Shown piece after piece: positions 51,430 through 59,119 of a stretch of DNA of 64,000 nucleotides. Source of the DNA: Thermocrispum agreste DSM 44070 (GTDB lineage Bacteria; Actinomycetota; Actinomycetes; Mycobacteriales; Pseudonocardiaceae); the NCBI RefSeq assembly GCF_000427905.1, contig NZ_KE386604.1, positions 858,886-922,885 on the forward strand, given 5' to 3'. The translations under genes and the position numbers were made by a program. The notes under the pieces are model-generated. The model had not been told where the DNA came from, ran no database searches, and was given only the letters and a program-made list of their open reading frames with translations. How positions within the stretch are numbered: the first letter of the stretch is position 1; the number at the start of each line of letters is the position of its first letter.

Positions 51430-51440
51430 GCACGAACCCG

Positions 51441-51483
51441 GGGCTCGAGTCCGCGTCCCGACCTGGGGGCCGGACTCGAGCCC
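51441..51483 (+). terminator. moeZ terminator
   Basis: GGGCTCGAGTCCG and CGGACTCGAGCCC form a perfect 13-bp stem with a 17-base loop, followed by TTT, 12 bases past the stop. The strongest terminator in the window. Confidence 0.85.
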
Positions 51484-51805
51484 TTTGGCGTGCCGTTCTG
51501 GGGAATCCTCCAGCTTCTGGCGTTCCTGGTGGGCGCAGGGCGCGACTTGTCCAGCATGGGGCGGTACTGCAGCTGTCCGGCCGGTGTGCGCAGGACCCGA
51601 GTCGTGGTGTCCTGACGGACGCCGTGAATATCGACTTGCAGTCGGCACGAGTGGGCTGTGACCTGACCGGCCCAGGCAGGGGATGAGGCATCTCCCCGGT
51701 GGCGGGTCGGCATGCGCCGCCCATTGGGGTGGCAGGTTGCGCCCAATGGAGTCAGGGACCCGCGGGCGGCGGAGTGTCACCCGGTGGAGTGAGAATCGAG
51801 CGCGT

Positions 51806-51811
51806 TAGTCT
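51806..51811 (+). promoter_or_regulatory. -10 box of leaderless TIGR02569 gene
   Basis: TAGTCT, 6 bases before GTG at 51818. Confidence 0.55.
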
Positions 51812-51817
51812 GCCGCC

Positions 51818-52633
51818 GTGCCGGTCACTCGTGAGCGTCCTCCGCTGCGTGTTTGCGCTGCATTCAACGTCGATCCCGAGTCGTTGCGGCCGCTTGCCGA
51901 CGGGTCGGGCTGGCGGGGTGACGGTGTGGTGCTGCGGCCTGCCACCGACTCGGTGGAGGCGGTTTGGGCGGCGCGTGCGCTCGGTTCGATCGTGTTGCCG
52001 GATGTGCGGATTGCGCGGCCGTCGCGGGCCACCGATGGGCGCGCGATCGTGGGTGGCTGGATGGCTTACCGCTTGGCTGCGGGATCCGGTGACGAGGTGG
52101 CCGAGGAGCGGCCGTCGGTGGAGGAGATCGTGCTGGTGTCGGTGAAGCTTCACCAGGCGTTGATCAATGTGCCGCGGCCGGACTTCATCGACAAGCGCAC
52201 GGATGTGCTGGCGCGTGCCGACCGGGTGGCTTGGGGCGAGGAGGAGGTGGAGCTGGACGAGGCGAACGGTGGCCGGTGGTTCGAGATCCTGGCTGGGGCG
52301 GCTCGGGAGACGAAGTTGCCCAATCAGGTCGTGCACGGCAGCTTGTTCCGCAGTGTGCGGCTTGCTGGGGATCGGGTGCCTACTGTGTTCGACTTCCGGC
52401 CGTACTATCGCCCGGCGGAGTGGGCTACGGCGCTGGTGGTCGTGGACGCGGTTGTGGCCAATGCGGCGGGGGCCACGCTTATCCAGCAGTGGTCGCATCT
52501 GCCCGACTGGCGGCAGATGCTGCTCCGGGCCACCATGTTCCGTCTCGCTGCGCACGCCCTGGACCCGGAAAGTGCGGGGGAGGAGACGTTGGACGGTCTC
52601 CGCCGAGCAGCCGTCCTTGTCGGTGAGGTCTAG
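51818..52633 (+). CDS. TIGR02569 family protein (Rv3205c-like)
   Basis: 271 residues: VCAAFNVDPESLRPLADGSG, WRGDGVVLRPATDSVEAVWA, VVHGSLFRSVRLAGDR and VFDFRPYYRPAEWATALVVV. The fold looks like an aminoglycoside-phosphotransferase relative with HG and FD motifs in place of the catalytic ones; function unknown. It neighbours moeZ as in M. tuberculosis. G+C at third positions is somewhat lower than the neighbours. Confidence 0.85.
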   Translation: MPVTRERPPLRVCAAFNVDPESLRPLADGSGWRGDGVVLRPATDSVEAVWAARALGSIVLPDVRIARPSRATDGRAIVGGWMAYRLAAGSGDEVAEERPSVEEIVLVSVKLHQALINVPRPDFIDKRTDVLARADRVAWGEEEVELDEANGGRWFEILAGAARETKLPNQVVHGSLFRSVRLAGDRVPTVFDFRPYYRPAEWATALVVVDAVVANAAGATLIQQWSHLPDWRQMLLRATMFRLAAHALDPESAGEETLDGLRRAAVLVGEV

Positions 52634-52756
52634 ACCCGGTCGGCAAGTCGGGGACCGGCTGGCGCTGCGGTGCGGTGACACCTCGTCGTGGGTGGTCCAG
52701 GGGTGGGTGTCCGGGGTGTGAAGTGTTCGGAAAGTGGCACCACGCGCGCGGTCTGT

Positions 52757-52765
52757 TGCTACCGT
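52757..52765 (+). promoter_or_regulatory. Extended -10 of the ESX-substrate cassette
   Basis: TGC-TACCGT matches the extended -10 form TGn-TAnnnT, 41 bases before the first cassette gene. No clear -35. Confidence 0.4.
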
Positions 52766-52806
52766 AGGCCACGGACCAGCGACACGCAGCGTCTGGAGGG
52801 GCCGCG

Positions 52807-53241
52807 ATGACCGTCGGGATGTTCATGGAGAAGGCCTGGGCCGAGATCCTGGACTACCTCGACCTGGAGCGGAAGAAGTACGGCGGTTCGACGCTCCTCG
52901 ACAAGGTCTACCTGCACGCCACGGGCAAAGGCTTCCGCTTCCCGGACGATGCCACGGCGCAAAAGATGGTCGATACTTTCAAGGAACGGGAAAAGAGCAT
53001 CAGGGCTCGCGCCTACCTCATCGACACTTTGGAGTCCTGTATCAATCAAACGTTCTCTTATGATGAGACAAGTGAATCTTATCGTAAAACAGCTTTGACG
53101 TCGGTGGCGGCCCTTCGACAACTTAATGATTCGGCGCTGCGATACACCCAGAACTACATCGAGAAGATTGAGGCGGCCAGAAAGCGGTACGCTCAGCAAG
53201 AGGAAGCGGCAGAGAACGACGCTCGTGGTATAGCGAGGTAG
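52807..53241 (+). CDS. Small helical protein, first gene of ESX-type cassette
   Basis: 144 residues, predicted almost all helix, no signal peptide: MEKAWAEILDYLDLERKKYG, LRQLNDSALRYTQNYIEKIE and ARKRYAQQEEAAENDA. No WxG motif is visible. The position just before a lipoprotein, a PPE-like protein and EspG suggests an ESX partner or adaptor, but the family is not recognised. The middle (53030-53110) is strikingly AT-rich for this genome. ATG at 52807 has GGAGGGG upstream. Confidence 0.65.
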   Translation: MTVGMFMEKAWAEILDYLDLERKKYGGSTLLDKVYLHATGKGFRFPDDATAQKMVDTFKEREKSIRARAYLIDTLESCINQTFSYDETSESYRKTALTSVAALRQLNDSALRYTQNYIEKIEAARKRYAQQEEAAENDARGIAR

Positions 53242-53246
53242 GTCTG

Positions 53247-53909
53247 TTGAGCGTTCGTGCACGGCATTGGTCAGTGGTCGCCCTGCTGGCGGTCGTATTC
53301 ATCATGACCGCGTGCAGTGGCGAGGAGCGAGGTACTCCGCGTCCCGCGAACACGGCGTCTTCCGGGTCTGTGGCACCCGGGGGCTCGGAGTCGCTTGACT
53401 ATCCGAAGGTGCAGACCCCGCTTGATCCCACTGCTTATCTGCAGAACCCCTGCGAGCTTGTCCCGGCGGCTGTTCTCGAGACGCTTGCGCAATTCGACCC
53501 AGGGGAGCCGGACGTCGACAGCCCCGCCGCCCAGAAGATGATCGGTCCGCGATGTACCTGGGTTTCCAGCGATGTGGGAGGGCCGACGATCGGCGTCAGT
53601 ATCAATACAGTGCGCAGCGAACTCATCGCGGACGGCTCTGGGGGGCTGGAAGCTGAATATCGCTCCAAAGCCAATGGCAGGATCGATCATCTGGAGCCTG
53701 TGAGCTTGCCCGGGCATCCCGGGAACCCGGCGGTCATCGCTGCTCAATCCAGTGAGCTCGACCGTGGGTCGTGTCCAGTGACGGTTGGCCTGAGTGATGA
53801 GTTGACTTTTACTGTTCGCATGATCCACTCGGCGGATCCGTCGGCTGCTTGTGACGGTGCTCAAAAGGTGGCGGCCGCAGTGCTCGACACATTGGCGGGG
53901 GGTAAGTGA
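53247..53909 (+). CDS. DUF3558-type lipoprotein
   Basis: 220 residues. Signal peptide RARHWSVVALLAVVFIMTAC with lipobox Cys23; after a Ser/Gly linker comes LDPTAYLQNPCELVPAAVLE and GPRCTWVSSD, the DUF3558 Cys pattern (NPCEL, PRCTW). Such lipoproteins commonly sit beside ESX-type genes in Pseudonocardiaceae. TTG start at 53247 is the only one that leaves a full signal peptide; GAGGTAGG is upstream. The stop overlaps the next ATG. Confidence 0.8.
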   Translation: MSVRARHWSVVALLAVVFIMTACSGEERGTPRPANTASSGSVAPGGSESLDYPKVQTPLDPTAYLQNPCELVPAAVLETLAQFDPGEPDVDSPAAQKMIGPRCTWVSSDVGGPTIGVSINTVRSELIADGSGGLEAEYRSKANGRIDHLEPVSLPGHPGNPAVIAAQSSELDRGSCPVTVGLSDELTFTVRMIHSADPSAACDGAQKVAAAVLDTLAGGK

Positions 53910-55321
53910 TGGAACTCACTGGTGAGAAAATCTATGAGATCTTCATGTCCGGAGACATCACCCCGCTCGAAGCTGCGCGCCAGGTCATCGAGGACCTGGT
54001 CGAAAAGTTCCGCGAGGAGGTCAAGGAGCTCGACGACTCGCGCAGGCAATTGCTGACGTATTGGGAGGGGGACAGTGCAGAAGCAGCCGGTCGCGGTGTC
54101 GAGCCGTTGATTCAAGCGCATTCCGAGAGTGCTCCGTTGATCGCCATGGCGAACGACTCGGTGTACCGGCAGGAGGAAGGCTACAAGTGGGGGAAGCGGT
54201 CGGTAGAGCCGGTTCCACCCGAGCCTGAAGAGCCGAGTCTGTTCGCTCGTGGGGTTGCGGCGATCGTGCCGGGTGTTCCGGACCCGGATGTCCCGTACCG
54301 CAAGGCATTGGCGGCGCATAATGCGGCCAGTGAGAACAACGTGCGGGTGATGGAGCAGTATCGCGACCTCACCGTGGACAACACCGACCTTCTGCCGAAG
54401 GACTACGGCATCATAGAGGACGATGGTGCTCCGATCTACATCGGTCGCACCGAGACGTCCAGCAGCGGCGGAAGTGCCACCATCAGCACCCCGACCCTCG
54501 GCCAGCCTGGTTACACCGGTTCGATGCCCGGTCCGGGGATCGGCTCGGTTGGTTCCGGCCCGAACCTGTCCGGAGGTGGTGGGTCGATCGGTGGGCCCGC
54601 GCCGAGCCCGGTGCCGCATCCGGCGACGCCCGGCCCGACCACCGGTATCGCTGCGCCCGTCACCGGTCCCGGCGGTGGCGGCCCCGGTGGCGGAGGAACC
54701 CCAGGTCCGCGACCGGGTGGTCCGGTTGTCGCGCCCGTCGGTCCGGCGGGCGGAGGTCAGTCGAACGATTCCCGCAGGCCGCCCCGTCCCGGTGCAAGGC
54801 CGCCGGCGGGCAGCTCGCGTGCGGGCGCGCGGATGACGACGGGTGGCTTGGGTCGTACCGCCGGCGGAGCGTCAGGGGGTGCACCTGGAGCGGGCAGGAC
54901 GCCCACCATCCTCCGTGGTGGTGCGGCCGCCACGGCTCGGTTGACCGGCGGCACGGCCGGCTTGCAGGCGGGCAAGGGTGCGGGCGTCCTCGGTGGCGGC
55001 GGCCCCGGGTCTGGTGCGGGTGGTGCTGCGGCGGCCCGCGCTGCGGCGAGCGGCGTCGGCGCTCGCCCCGGCATGGGCGGCGTCGCCGGCGCGGCCGGCC
55101 AGCGTGGCAAGGGTGCCGAGGACTCCGAGCACAAGGACAAGTACGCGGTCAAGGAAGAGTTCGACGAAGGCCTGAAGGTCGAGTACGACGAGCTGGGCGC
55201 CAAGACCATCGACGAGACGACGGGCCACACTGTCATCAACCCGGTGATCGGTGCGGCGCCTGAAGCGCCGTCGTCGCGGCAAGTGAAGCCGCACACCCAG
55301 TACAAGGACAAGGACGCCTAG
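53909..55321 (+). CDS. PPE/WXG-like ESX substrate with Gly/Pro-rich tail
   Basis: 470 residues. The first ~180 are helical: EKIYEIFMSGDITPLEAARQ, EDLVEKFREEVKELDDSRRQ, then YWEGDSAEAAGRG with a WxG turn at Trp52 and a second helical pair (KALAAHNAASENNVRVMEQY). Residues ~190-420 are Gly/Pro/Ser/Ala-rich and disordered. The last ~50 residues are charged (EDSEHKDKYAVKEEFDEGLK) and conserved in style with other actinomycete PPE-like proteins. It is predicted to be secreted by an ESX/type VII machine, with EspG encoded next as chaperone. Confidence 0.75.
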   Translation: MELTGEKIYEIFMSGDITPLEAARQVIEDLVEKFREEVKELDDSRRQLLTYWEGDSAEAAGRGVEPLIQAHSESAPLIAMANDSVYRQEEGYKWGKRSVEPVPPEPEEPSLFARGVAAIVPGVPDPDVPYRKALAAHNAASENNVRVMEQYRDLTVDNTDLLPKDYGIIEDDGAPIYIGRTETSSSGGSATISTPTLGQPGYTGSMPGPGIGSVGSGPNLSGGGGSIGGPAPSPVPHPATPGPTTGIAAPVTGPGGGGPGGGGTPGPRPGGPVVAPVGPAGGGQSNDSRRPPRPGARPPAGSSRAGARMTTGGLGRTAGGASGGAPGAGRTPTILRGGAAATARLTGGTAGLQAGKGAGVLGGGGPGSGAGGAAAARAAASGVGARPGMGGVAGAAGQRGKGAEDSEHKDKYAVKEEFDEGLKVEYDELGAKTIDETTGHTVINPVIGAAPEAPSSRQVKPHTQYKDKDA

Positions 55322-55324
55322 GAC

Positions 55325-56086
55325 GTGTACGGTCCGATCCTGACCGCCTCGCCCCATGCCCTCGAGCTGGTCGCCGAGTGGGAACGAGCCGGCCGGCTCA
55401 ACCCGGTCCTGCGGCCGGTGGCGGTGTTCTACGGTGACGGTGACGCACGCCCCGATCCGGCCAAGGAACTCGCCGACCGCGGTCTGCTGGAAAGCAAGAA
55501 TCGGGCCGTGGATGCCGTCCTCGACGTGCTTCCTGCCCTGTGCGAGCCGTCGCTGGAGTACGTGGCGGACTTCCGGGTCGAGGACAGCAAGTACACCGCC
55601 CTGGCCGCCCGGAAGAACCGGAGCGGAGTGCTCGCGGTGCGGGAGCGCAACCAGAAGGCCGGCACGGACATCGTGCGCTTCCGTGAGGTCGACCCCGACG
55701 ACCTCATCGGCGCTCTGCTCGACCTGCTCGAGCTGCAACCCGGCAGCGGCCCCCTGGTGAGCGTGAACCTGCACGACGTCAAGGAGGCGAACGAGCGCGG
55801 GGCCGTGGCGCCGGTGAGCTTCGAGCACCAGCAGCTGCGGTCCTTCATCCAGCGTCCCCAAGCCGGTCCCGCCATCGAGATCGTGGTGGGAGTCCGCGAC
55901 GACAGCGGCAAGGTGATCCACACCGAGCGGCCGCTGCACATCGCCGCGCTGGACTGGGGTCACTTCCTCACCTACACCGTGGGCGAGGGACGGGACGAAC
56001 GCTTCTACGGCGGCCCGGCCACCGCCGACCACGTCCGCAAAGCGCTTGCCGACCTGAAAGCCACCCTTACCCAGCCGGCGTTCTGA
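55325..56086 (+). CDS. ESX secretion-associated protein, EspG family
   Basis: 253 residues: LTASPHALELVAEWERAGRL, LLESKNRAVDAVLDVLPALC, VEDSKYTALAARKNRSGVLA and FEHQQLRSFIQRPQAGPAIE. This is the EspG fold whose mycobacterial members hold cognate PPE proteins in the cytosol and deliver them to the ESX ATPase. GTG at 55325 begins 3 bases after the PPE-like stop, so substrate and chaperone are cotranslated. Confidence 0.82.
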   Translation: MYGPILTASPHALELVAEWERAGRLNPVLRPVAVFYGDGDARPDPAKELADRGLLESKNRAVDAVLDVLPALCEPSLEYVADFRVEDSKYTALAARKNRSGVLAVRERNQKAGTDIVRFREVDPDDLIGALLDLLELQPGSGPLVSVNLHDVKEANERGAVAPVSFEHQQLRSFIQRPQAGPAIEIVVGVRDDSGKVIHTERPLHIAALDWGHFLTYTVGEGRDERFYGGPATADHVRKALADLKATLTQPAF

Positions 56087-56111
56087 ACCCAGCCCGAACG
56101 CTGACTGGCCA

Positions 56112-56125
56112 CCCACGGGTGTGGG
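56112..56125. terminator. Hairpin after espG
   Basis: CCCAC-GGGT-GTGGG in the 54-base convergent spacer between the espG-like and winged-helix genes; 5-bp stem, weak. Confidence 0.3.
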
Positions 56126-56140
56126 CGCGCGAGCACCGCG

Positions 56141-57276
56141 CTAGGCGAAGCCGACGGTCGCCTGGTCGAGCCCGCGGGCGCGTGCCGTCCGCGTCGCCTC
56201 GGCCTCCAGCTCGCTCACGTCCGGCCGGTGCCTGCCGGTCAACGGGCTGACCGTCACCTCCAGCCGCTGCCCGCGGGCCCGAGCGCGCCACGTGGCCACG
56301 ATCTCGCCGTCGGCCACCACCACCCCCGGGTTGCCGAGGATCCGCCACACCTGCTTGTGATTCTCCTTCTCCGGCACCAGGACCGCCCGGTCCCGTGCCT
56401 GGAGCAACGGGTCGGCCGGAGGAAGCAGCCGCACGAACGAGGGCTCGGCGGGGCTCTCCAACGCCGGAAGCGCGTCCTCGGGCAAGTACGCGGTCTTCCC
56501 GTCGACGTCGACCGCGGCAAGCCCGTCGGGCCACATGCGCTTCGCCACCGACTGCGTCGTCCCCAGGAAGCCGGACGCTTCGGCCGGGGTCGCCGGGCCA
56601 TGCACGCGCAGATACTCCTCGATGACCCGCCTGCCGGTCGCCGGATCGGGCTCCCTCGTGACGTCCTCCCACCCGTCGATCGGGGTCAAGGTGGCCGGTG
56701 AGACGTCCGGTTCGAGCCGGACACCCGCACGCAGCGTGGCCAGCCGCATCAGCTGCTCGTGGATGTGCGTGGCTTGACATCTCCGGCACCAGCGGACCAG
56801 TCCGGGTGGCAACACCTTGGTCACCGCCTCGCTGGCCGCGCCCTTGGTCATCGTGGCCCCAACGACCTCGCGCAGCCGCTCGGCCGCCGTCGTCAACGCT
56901 TCGGTGACCGGCATCCCGGCCTCAGCGACGTCCCGGCGCTGCCACGCCATTCTGGCCTGCGCGTCGCCGTCGTCCAACGGCACCAGCGACTGGGCCACCC
57001 ACGGAAGATCGGCGGCATGGTGCAGATGCGGAGCACCACGGTGCGACCACGCCAGCGTCAGTCGGCGGCCCGCAGCTCCTCGGCGAATCCCGCACCGGCG
57101 AACCGTTCAGGGTCTCCCGCGAGCCGGGTGGCCAGCGCCAGGCGGGCAGCCACCTGCGAGGCATCCTGCACCCCCAACCGCAGCACGGCGAGCTTTCCCG
57201 GCTCGTCGTGCGGGCGATGCAACTCCTGAGCGGCGATACGGAACGCCAGAACCTGCTGGCGGTCGACGTGCAACAC
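56141..57276 (-). pseudogene. Winged-helix DNA-binding protein gene (PF06224 type) with one-base frameshift
   Basis: The gene starts at GTG 57276 (GGGAG upstream) and reads LHVDRQQVLAFRIAAQELHR up to ELRAAD, then a stop at 57058-57060. The next frame continues at once with TLAWSHRGAPHLHHAADLPW and goes on for ~300 residues (LRAGVRLEPDVSPATLTPID; EYLRVHGPATPAEASGFLG; RILGNPGVVVADGEIVATWR). One missing base, probably GACCTG read as GACTG, explains the break; 1136 nt is one short of 379 codons. If a ribosome starts at GTG 56998 a truncated 285-residue protein could be made. Relatives (AlkX/YcaQ type) bind or process damaged DNA. Confidence 0.75.
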
Positions 57277-57293
57277 GGTGGCTCCCGGTGGTC

Positions 57294-57695
57294 TCAGCCG
57301 AAAACGGGCTCGAAGGTGTAGTTCATCGTCTGCGACGACCCGGAGGTCGTGCCACTGCCGGTCATCCCGGTGAGCTCACCGGTGGCGGAACCAGGCACCA
57401 CGGTGAACGTGCTGCTCACGTGGTGCGTGGCGGCCGAAATGCGGTATTCGTGGCGCACGATGAACGAGCCCTTCCTCCCCTCCACTGTGCCCTCGATCCG
57501 CTCCAAGGCGAACGACGTGCTGTCGCCGTCGTCACCGGTCTCGGCGTAGTAGAGCAGAGCGTCGGCGATCGACGCGCCCTCGATGAGCCCGGCGTACTCG
57601 TACGTGGCGTGGGCATGAGCGACTCGTGGCGTGCCCTTGCTGCCGCTGACGATGTGCTCGTCCCAGGTCTGCACGGTGAGGGTGTTGTCGGTCAT
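57294..57695 (-). CDS. DUF3224 family protein
   Basis: 133 residues, all-beta: TDNTLTVQTWDEHIVSGSKG, VAHAHATYEYAGLIEGASIA, FIVRHEYRISAATHHVSSTF and SSQTMNYTFEPVFG. The DUF3224 beta-barrel resembles allene-oxide-cyclase-like folds; function unknown. It is divergent to the WYL regulator and probably its target. Confidence 0.85.
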   Translation of the reverse strand: MTDNTLTVQTWDEHIVSGSKGTPRVAHAHATYEYAGLIEGASIADALLYYAETGDDGDSTSFALERIEGTVEGRKGSFIVRHEYRISAATHHVSSTFTVVPGSATGELTGMTGSGTTSGSSQTMNYTFEPVFG

Positions 57696-57718
57696 GAGCT
57701 CATCGTCCGCTCATTTCC

Positions 57719-57733
57719 TGACAACTTCTGTCA
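57719..57733. promoter_or_regulatory. Operator palindrome between DUF3224 and WYL regulator
   Basis: TGACA-ACTTC-TGTCA, perfect 5-bp arms in the 61-base divergent spacer, 23 bases from each start. Likely the site of the WYL regulator. Confidence 0.5.
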
Positions 57734-57756
57734 TGTTTTCTGGGAGAATTGCCGAC

Positions 57757-58764
57757 ATGCGCGCCAGCCGGCTGCTGTCGGTGCTCCTGTTGCTGCAGAA
57801 CCGGGGCAGGCTCACCGCTGAGCAACTTGCCCAGGAACTCGAGGTGTCGGTGCGCACCGTGTATCGCGACATCGACGCCCTGTCAGCCGCGGGTGTCCCG
57901 GTCTACGCCGAGCGCGGACGCTCCGGTGGCATCCAGCTCGTCGGCGGTTTCCGCACCAGGCTGACCGGACTGACCGAAGCCGAGGCACAGGCGCTGGCCC
58001 TGTCCGGCCTGCCGGACGCCGCAGCCGAGCTGGGACTCGGCGCCACGCTCGCGGCCGCTCAGCTCAAACTCAGCGCGGCGCTGCCGCCCGAGCTCCGGGC
58101 GCGCGCGAACACCGTTGCCCAGCGTTTCCACCTCGACGTGCCCGGCTGGTTCCACGACGTGGAGAGCCCGCCGCACCTGGCCGCGGTAGCCGATGCGGTG
58201 TGGAACGAACGCGTACTGCGTATCCGGTACGTGAAGTGGGGCAGGCGAGAAGTCGAGCGGACGGTCGAACCGCTCGGGCTGGTCCTCAAGGCCGGCCAGT
58301 GGTATCTGGTGGCGCGGGTCGGCAACACGGCGACCACCTATCGTGTCGGGCGGATTCAGTCGGTGGAAGTCCTCGGCCAGTTCGATCGCGACCGGGTGGC
58401 CGCCGGCTTCGACCTCGCGGAGTTCTGGTCGTCCTTCTCCGAACAGTTCGAGCAGCGGCTCTACCCACGCACCGCGCGCGTGCGGATGTCGAAGCTGGGG
58501 CGCGCGCTGGCACCGGTGTATCTCGGCGCGGTCGGGCAGAAGGCCGTGGAAGAGGCCGAGGCCGCAGGCGCCGATGTCGACGCCGAAGGCTGGCAGGAAG
58601 TGGAGCTCCCGGTCGAACAGGGCAGGTCGGCGATCGGCGAACTGCTGCGCTTCGGACCGGAGATCGAAGTGCTCGAGCCCGCCGACCTGCGTGCCGAGCT
58701 GGCCGAAGCCGTCCGCCGCATGGCGGCCGCCTACGACTCCGGCTCGGCGGGCAGCCAGCGATAA
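57757..58764 (+). CDS. HTH/WYL-domain transcriptional regulator
   Basis: 335 residues. The N-terminal winged helix is SRLLSVLLLLQNRGRLTAEQ, LAQELEVSVRTVYRDIDALS, AAGVPVYAERGRSGGIQLVG; the WYL domain follows (VLRIRYVKWGRREVERTVEP, AGQWYLVARVGNTATTYRVG) with a C-terminal WCX-like region. These regulators respond to nucleic-acid or small-molecule ligands. The last 34 bases overlap the convergent alkyltransferase-like gene. Confidence 0.9.
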   Translation: MRASRLLSVLLLLQNRGRLTAEQLAQELEVSVRTVYRDIDALSAAGVPVYAERGRSGGIQLVGGFRTRLTGLTEAEAQALALSGLPDAAAELGLGATLAAAQLKLSAALPPELRARANTVAQRFHLDVPGWFHDVESPPHLAAVADAVWNERVLRIRYVKWGRREVERTVEPLGLVLKAGQWYLVARVGNTATTYRVGRIQSVEVLGQFDRDRVAAGFDLAEFWSSFSEQFEQRLYPRTARVRMSKLGRALAPVYLGAVGQKAVEEAEAAGADVDAEGWQEVELPVEQGRSAIGELLRFGPEIEVLEPADLRAELAEAVRRMAAAYDSGSAGSQR

Positions 58765-59033
58765 GTGCGCATGTCGACGCGCTGCCGGTCGGCCAGCACC
58801 CCCTCGGCGCGCAACCGCTCGAGCTGCTCGCGCCGCAGATGCGGGGCAGGGGTGCCGTCCGCCCGGAGCACCCGGTGCCACGGCAGGTCATGACCGTCTT
58901 CCCGCAGCACCCTGCCGACCAGCCGAGGCGTCGAAGCGCCCGCGACGGCCGCGACGTCGCCGTAGGTGCTCACCCGGCCAGGAGGAATGCTCGCCACGAC
59001 GTGCCTGATGCGCTCGTGCAGCTCCTCGTCCAC
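58731..59033 (-). CDS. Alkyltransferase-like protein (ATL)
   Basis: 100 residues of the MGMT C-terminal domain: IPPGRVSTYGDVAAVAGAST, RLVGRVLRE, then LPWHRVLRADG. Trp52 replaces the reactive Cys of the PCHR motif, the mark of ATL proteins, which bind O6-alkylguanine and hand it to nucleotide-excision repair instead of repairing it. GTG at 59033 is six bases from TAGGCT, so leaderless. Rv3204 holds the same place. Confidence 0.9.
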   Translation of the reverse strand: MDEELHERIRHVVASIPPGRVSTYGDVAAVAGASTPRLVGRVLREDGHDLPWHRVLRADGTPAPHLRREQLERLRAEGVLADRQRVDMRTYRWLPAEPES

Positions 59034-59039
59034 GAGCCG

Positions 59040-59045
59040 AGCCTA
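59040..59045 (-). promoter_or_regulatory. -10 box of leaderless ATL transcript
   Basis: TAGGCT on the minus strand, 6 bases before the GTG start. Confidence 0.55.
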
Positions 59046-59119
59046 CGGCCGGGCACCGACCTCGGACGTACCCGGAGTGTGCTCCGGACACCGTCGGCCC
59101 GGCATGGTTCCATCAACTC

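Larger units (their letters stand above)
51430..51817. other. Spacer after moeZ
   Basis: 388 bases: the moeZ terminator, then about 320 bases with no credible gene, ending in the leaderless promoter of the next gene. Confidence 0.5.

Noticed and set aside
51490..51746. Minus-strand frame after moeZ as a small gene
   Set aside because: It overlaps the moeZ terminator and the 3' end of moeZ in antisense, with no ribosome site or domain.
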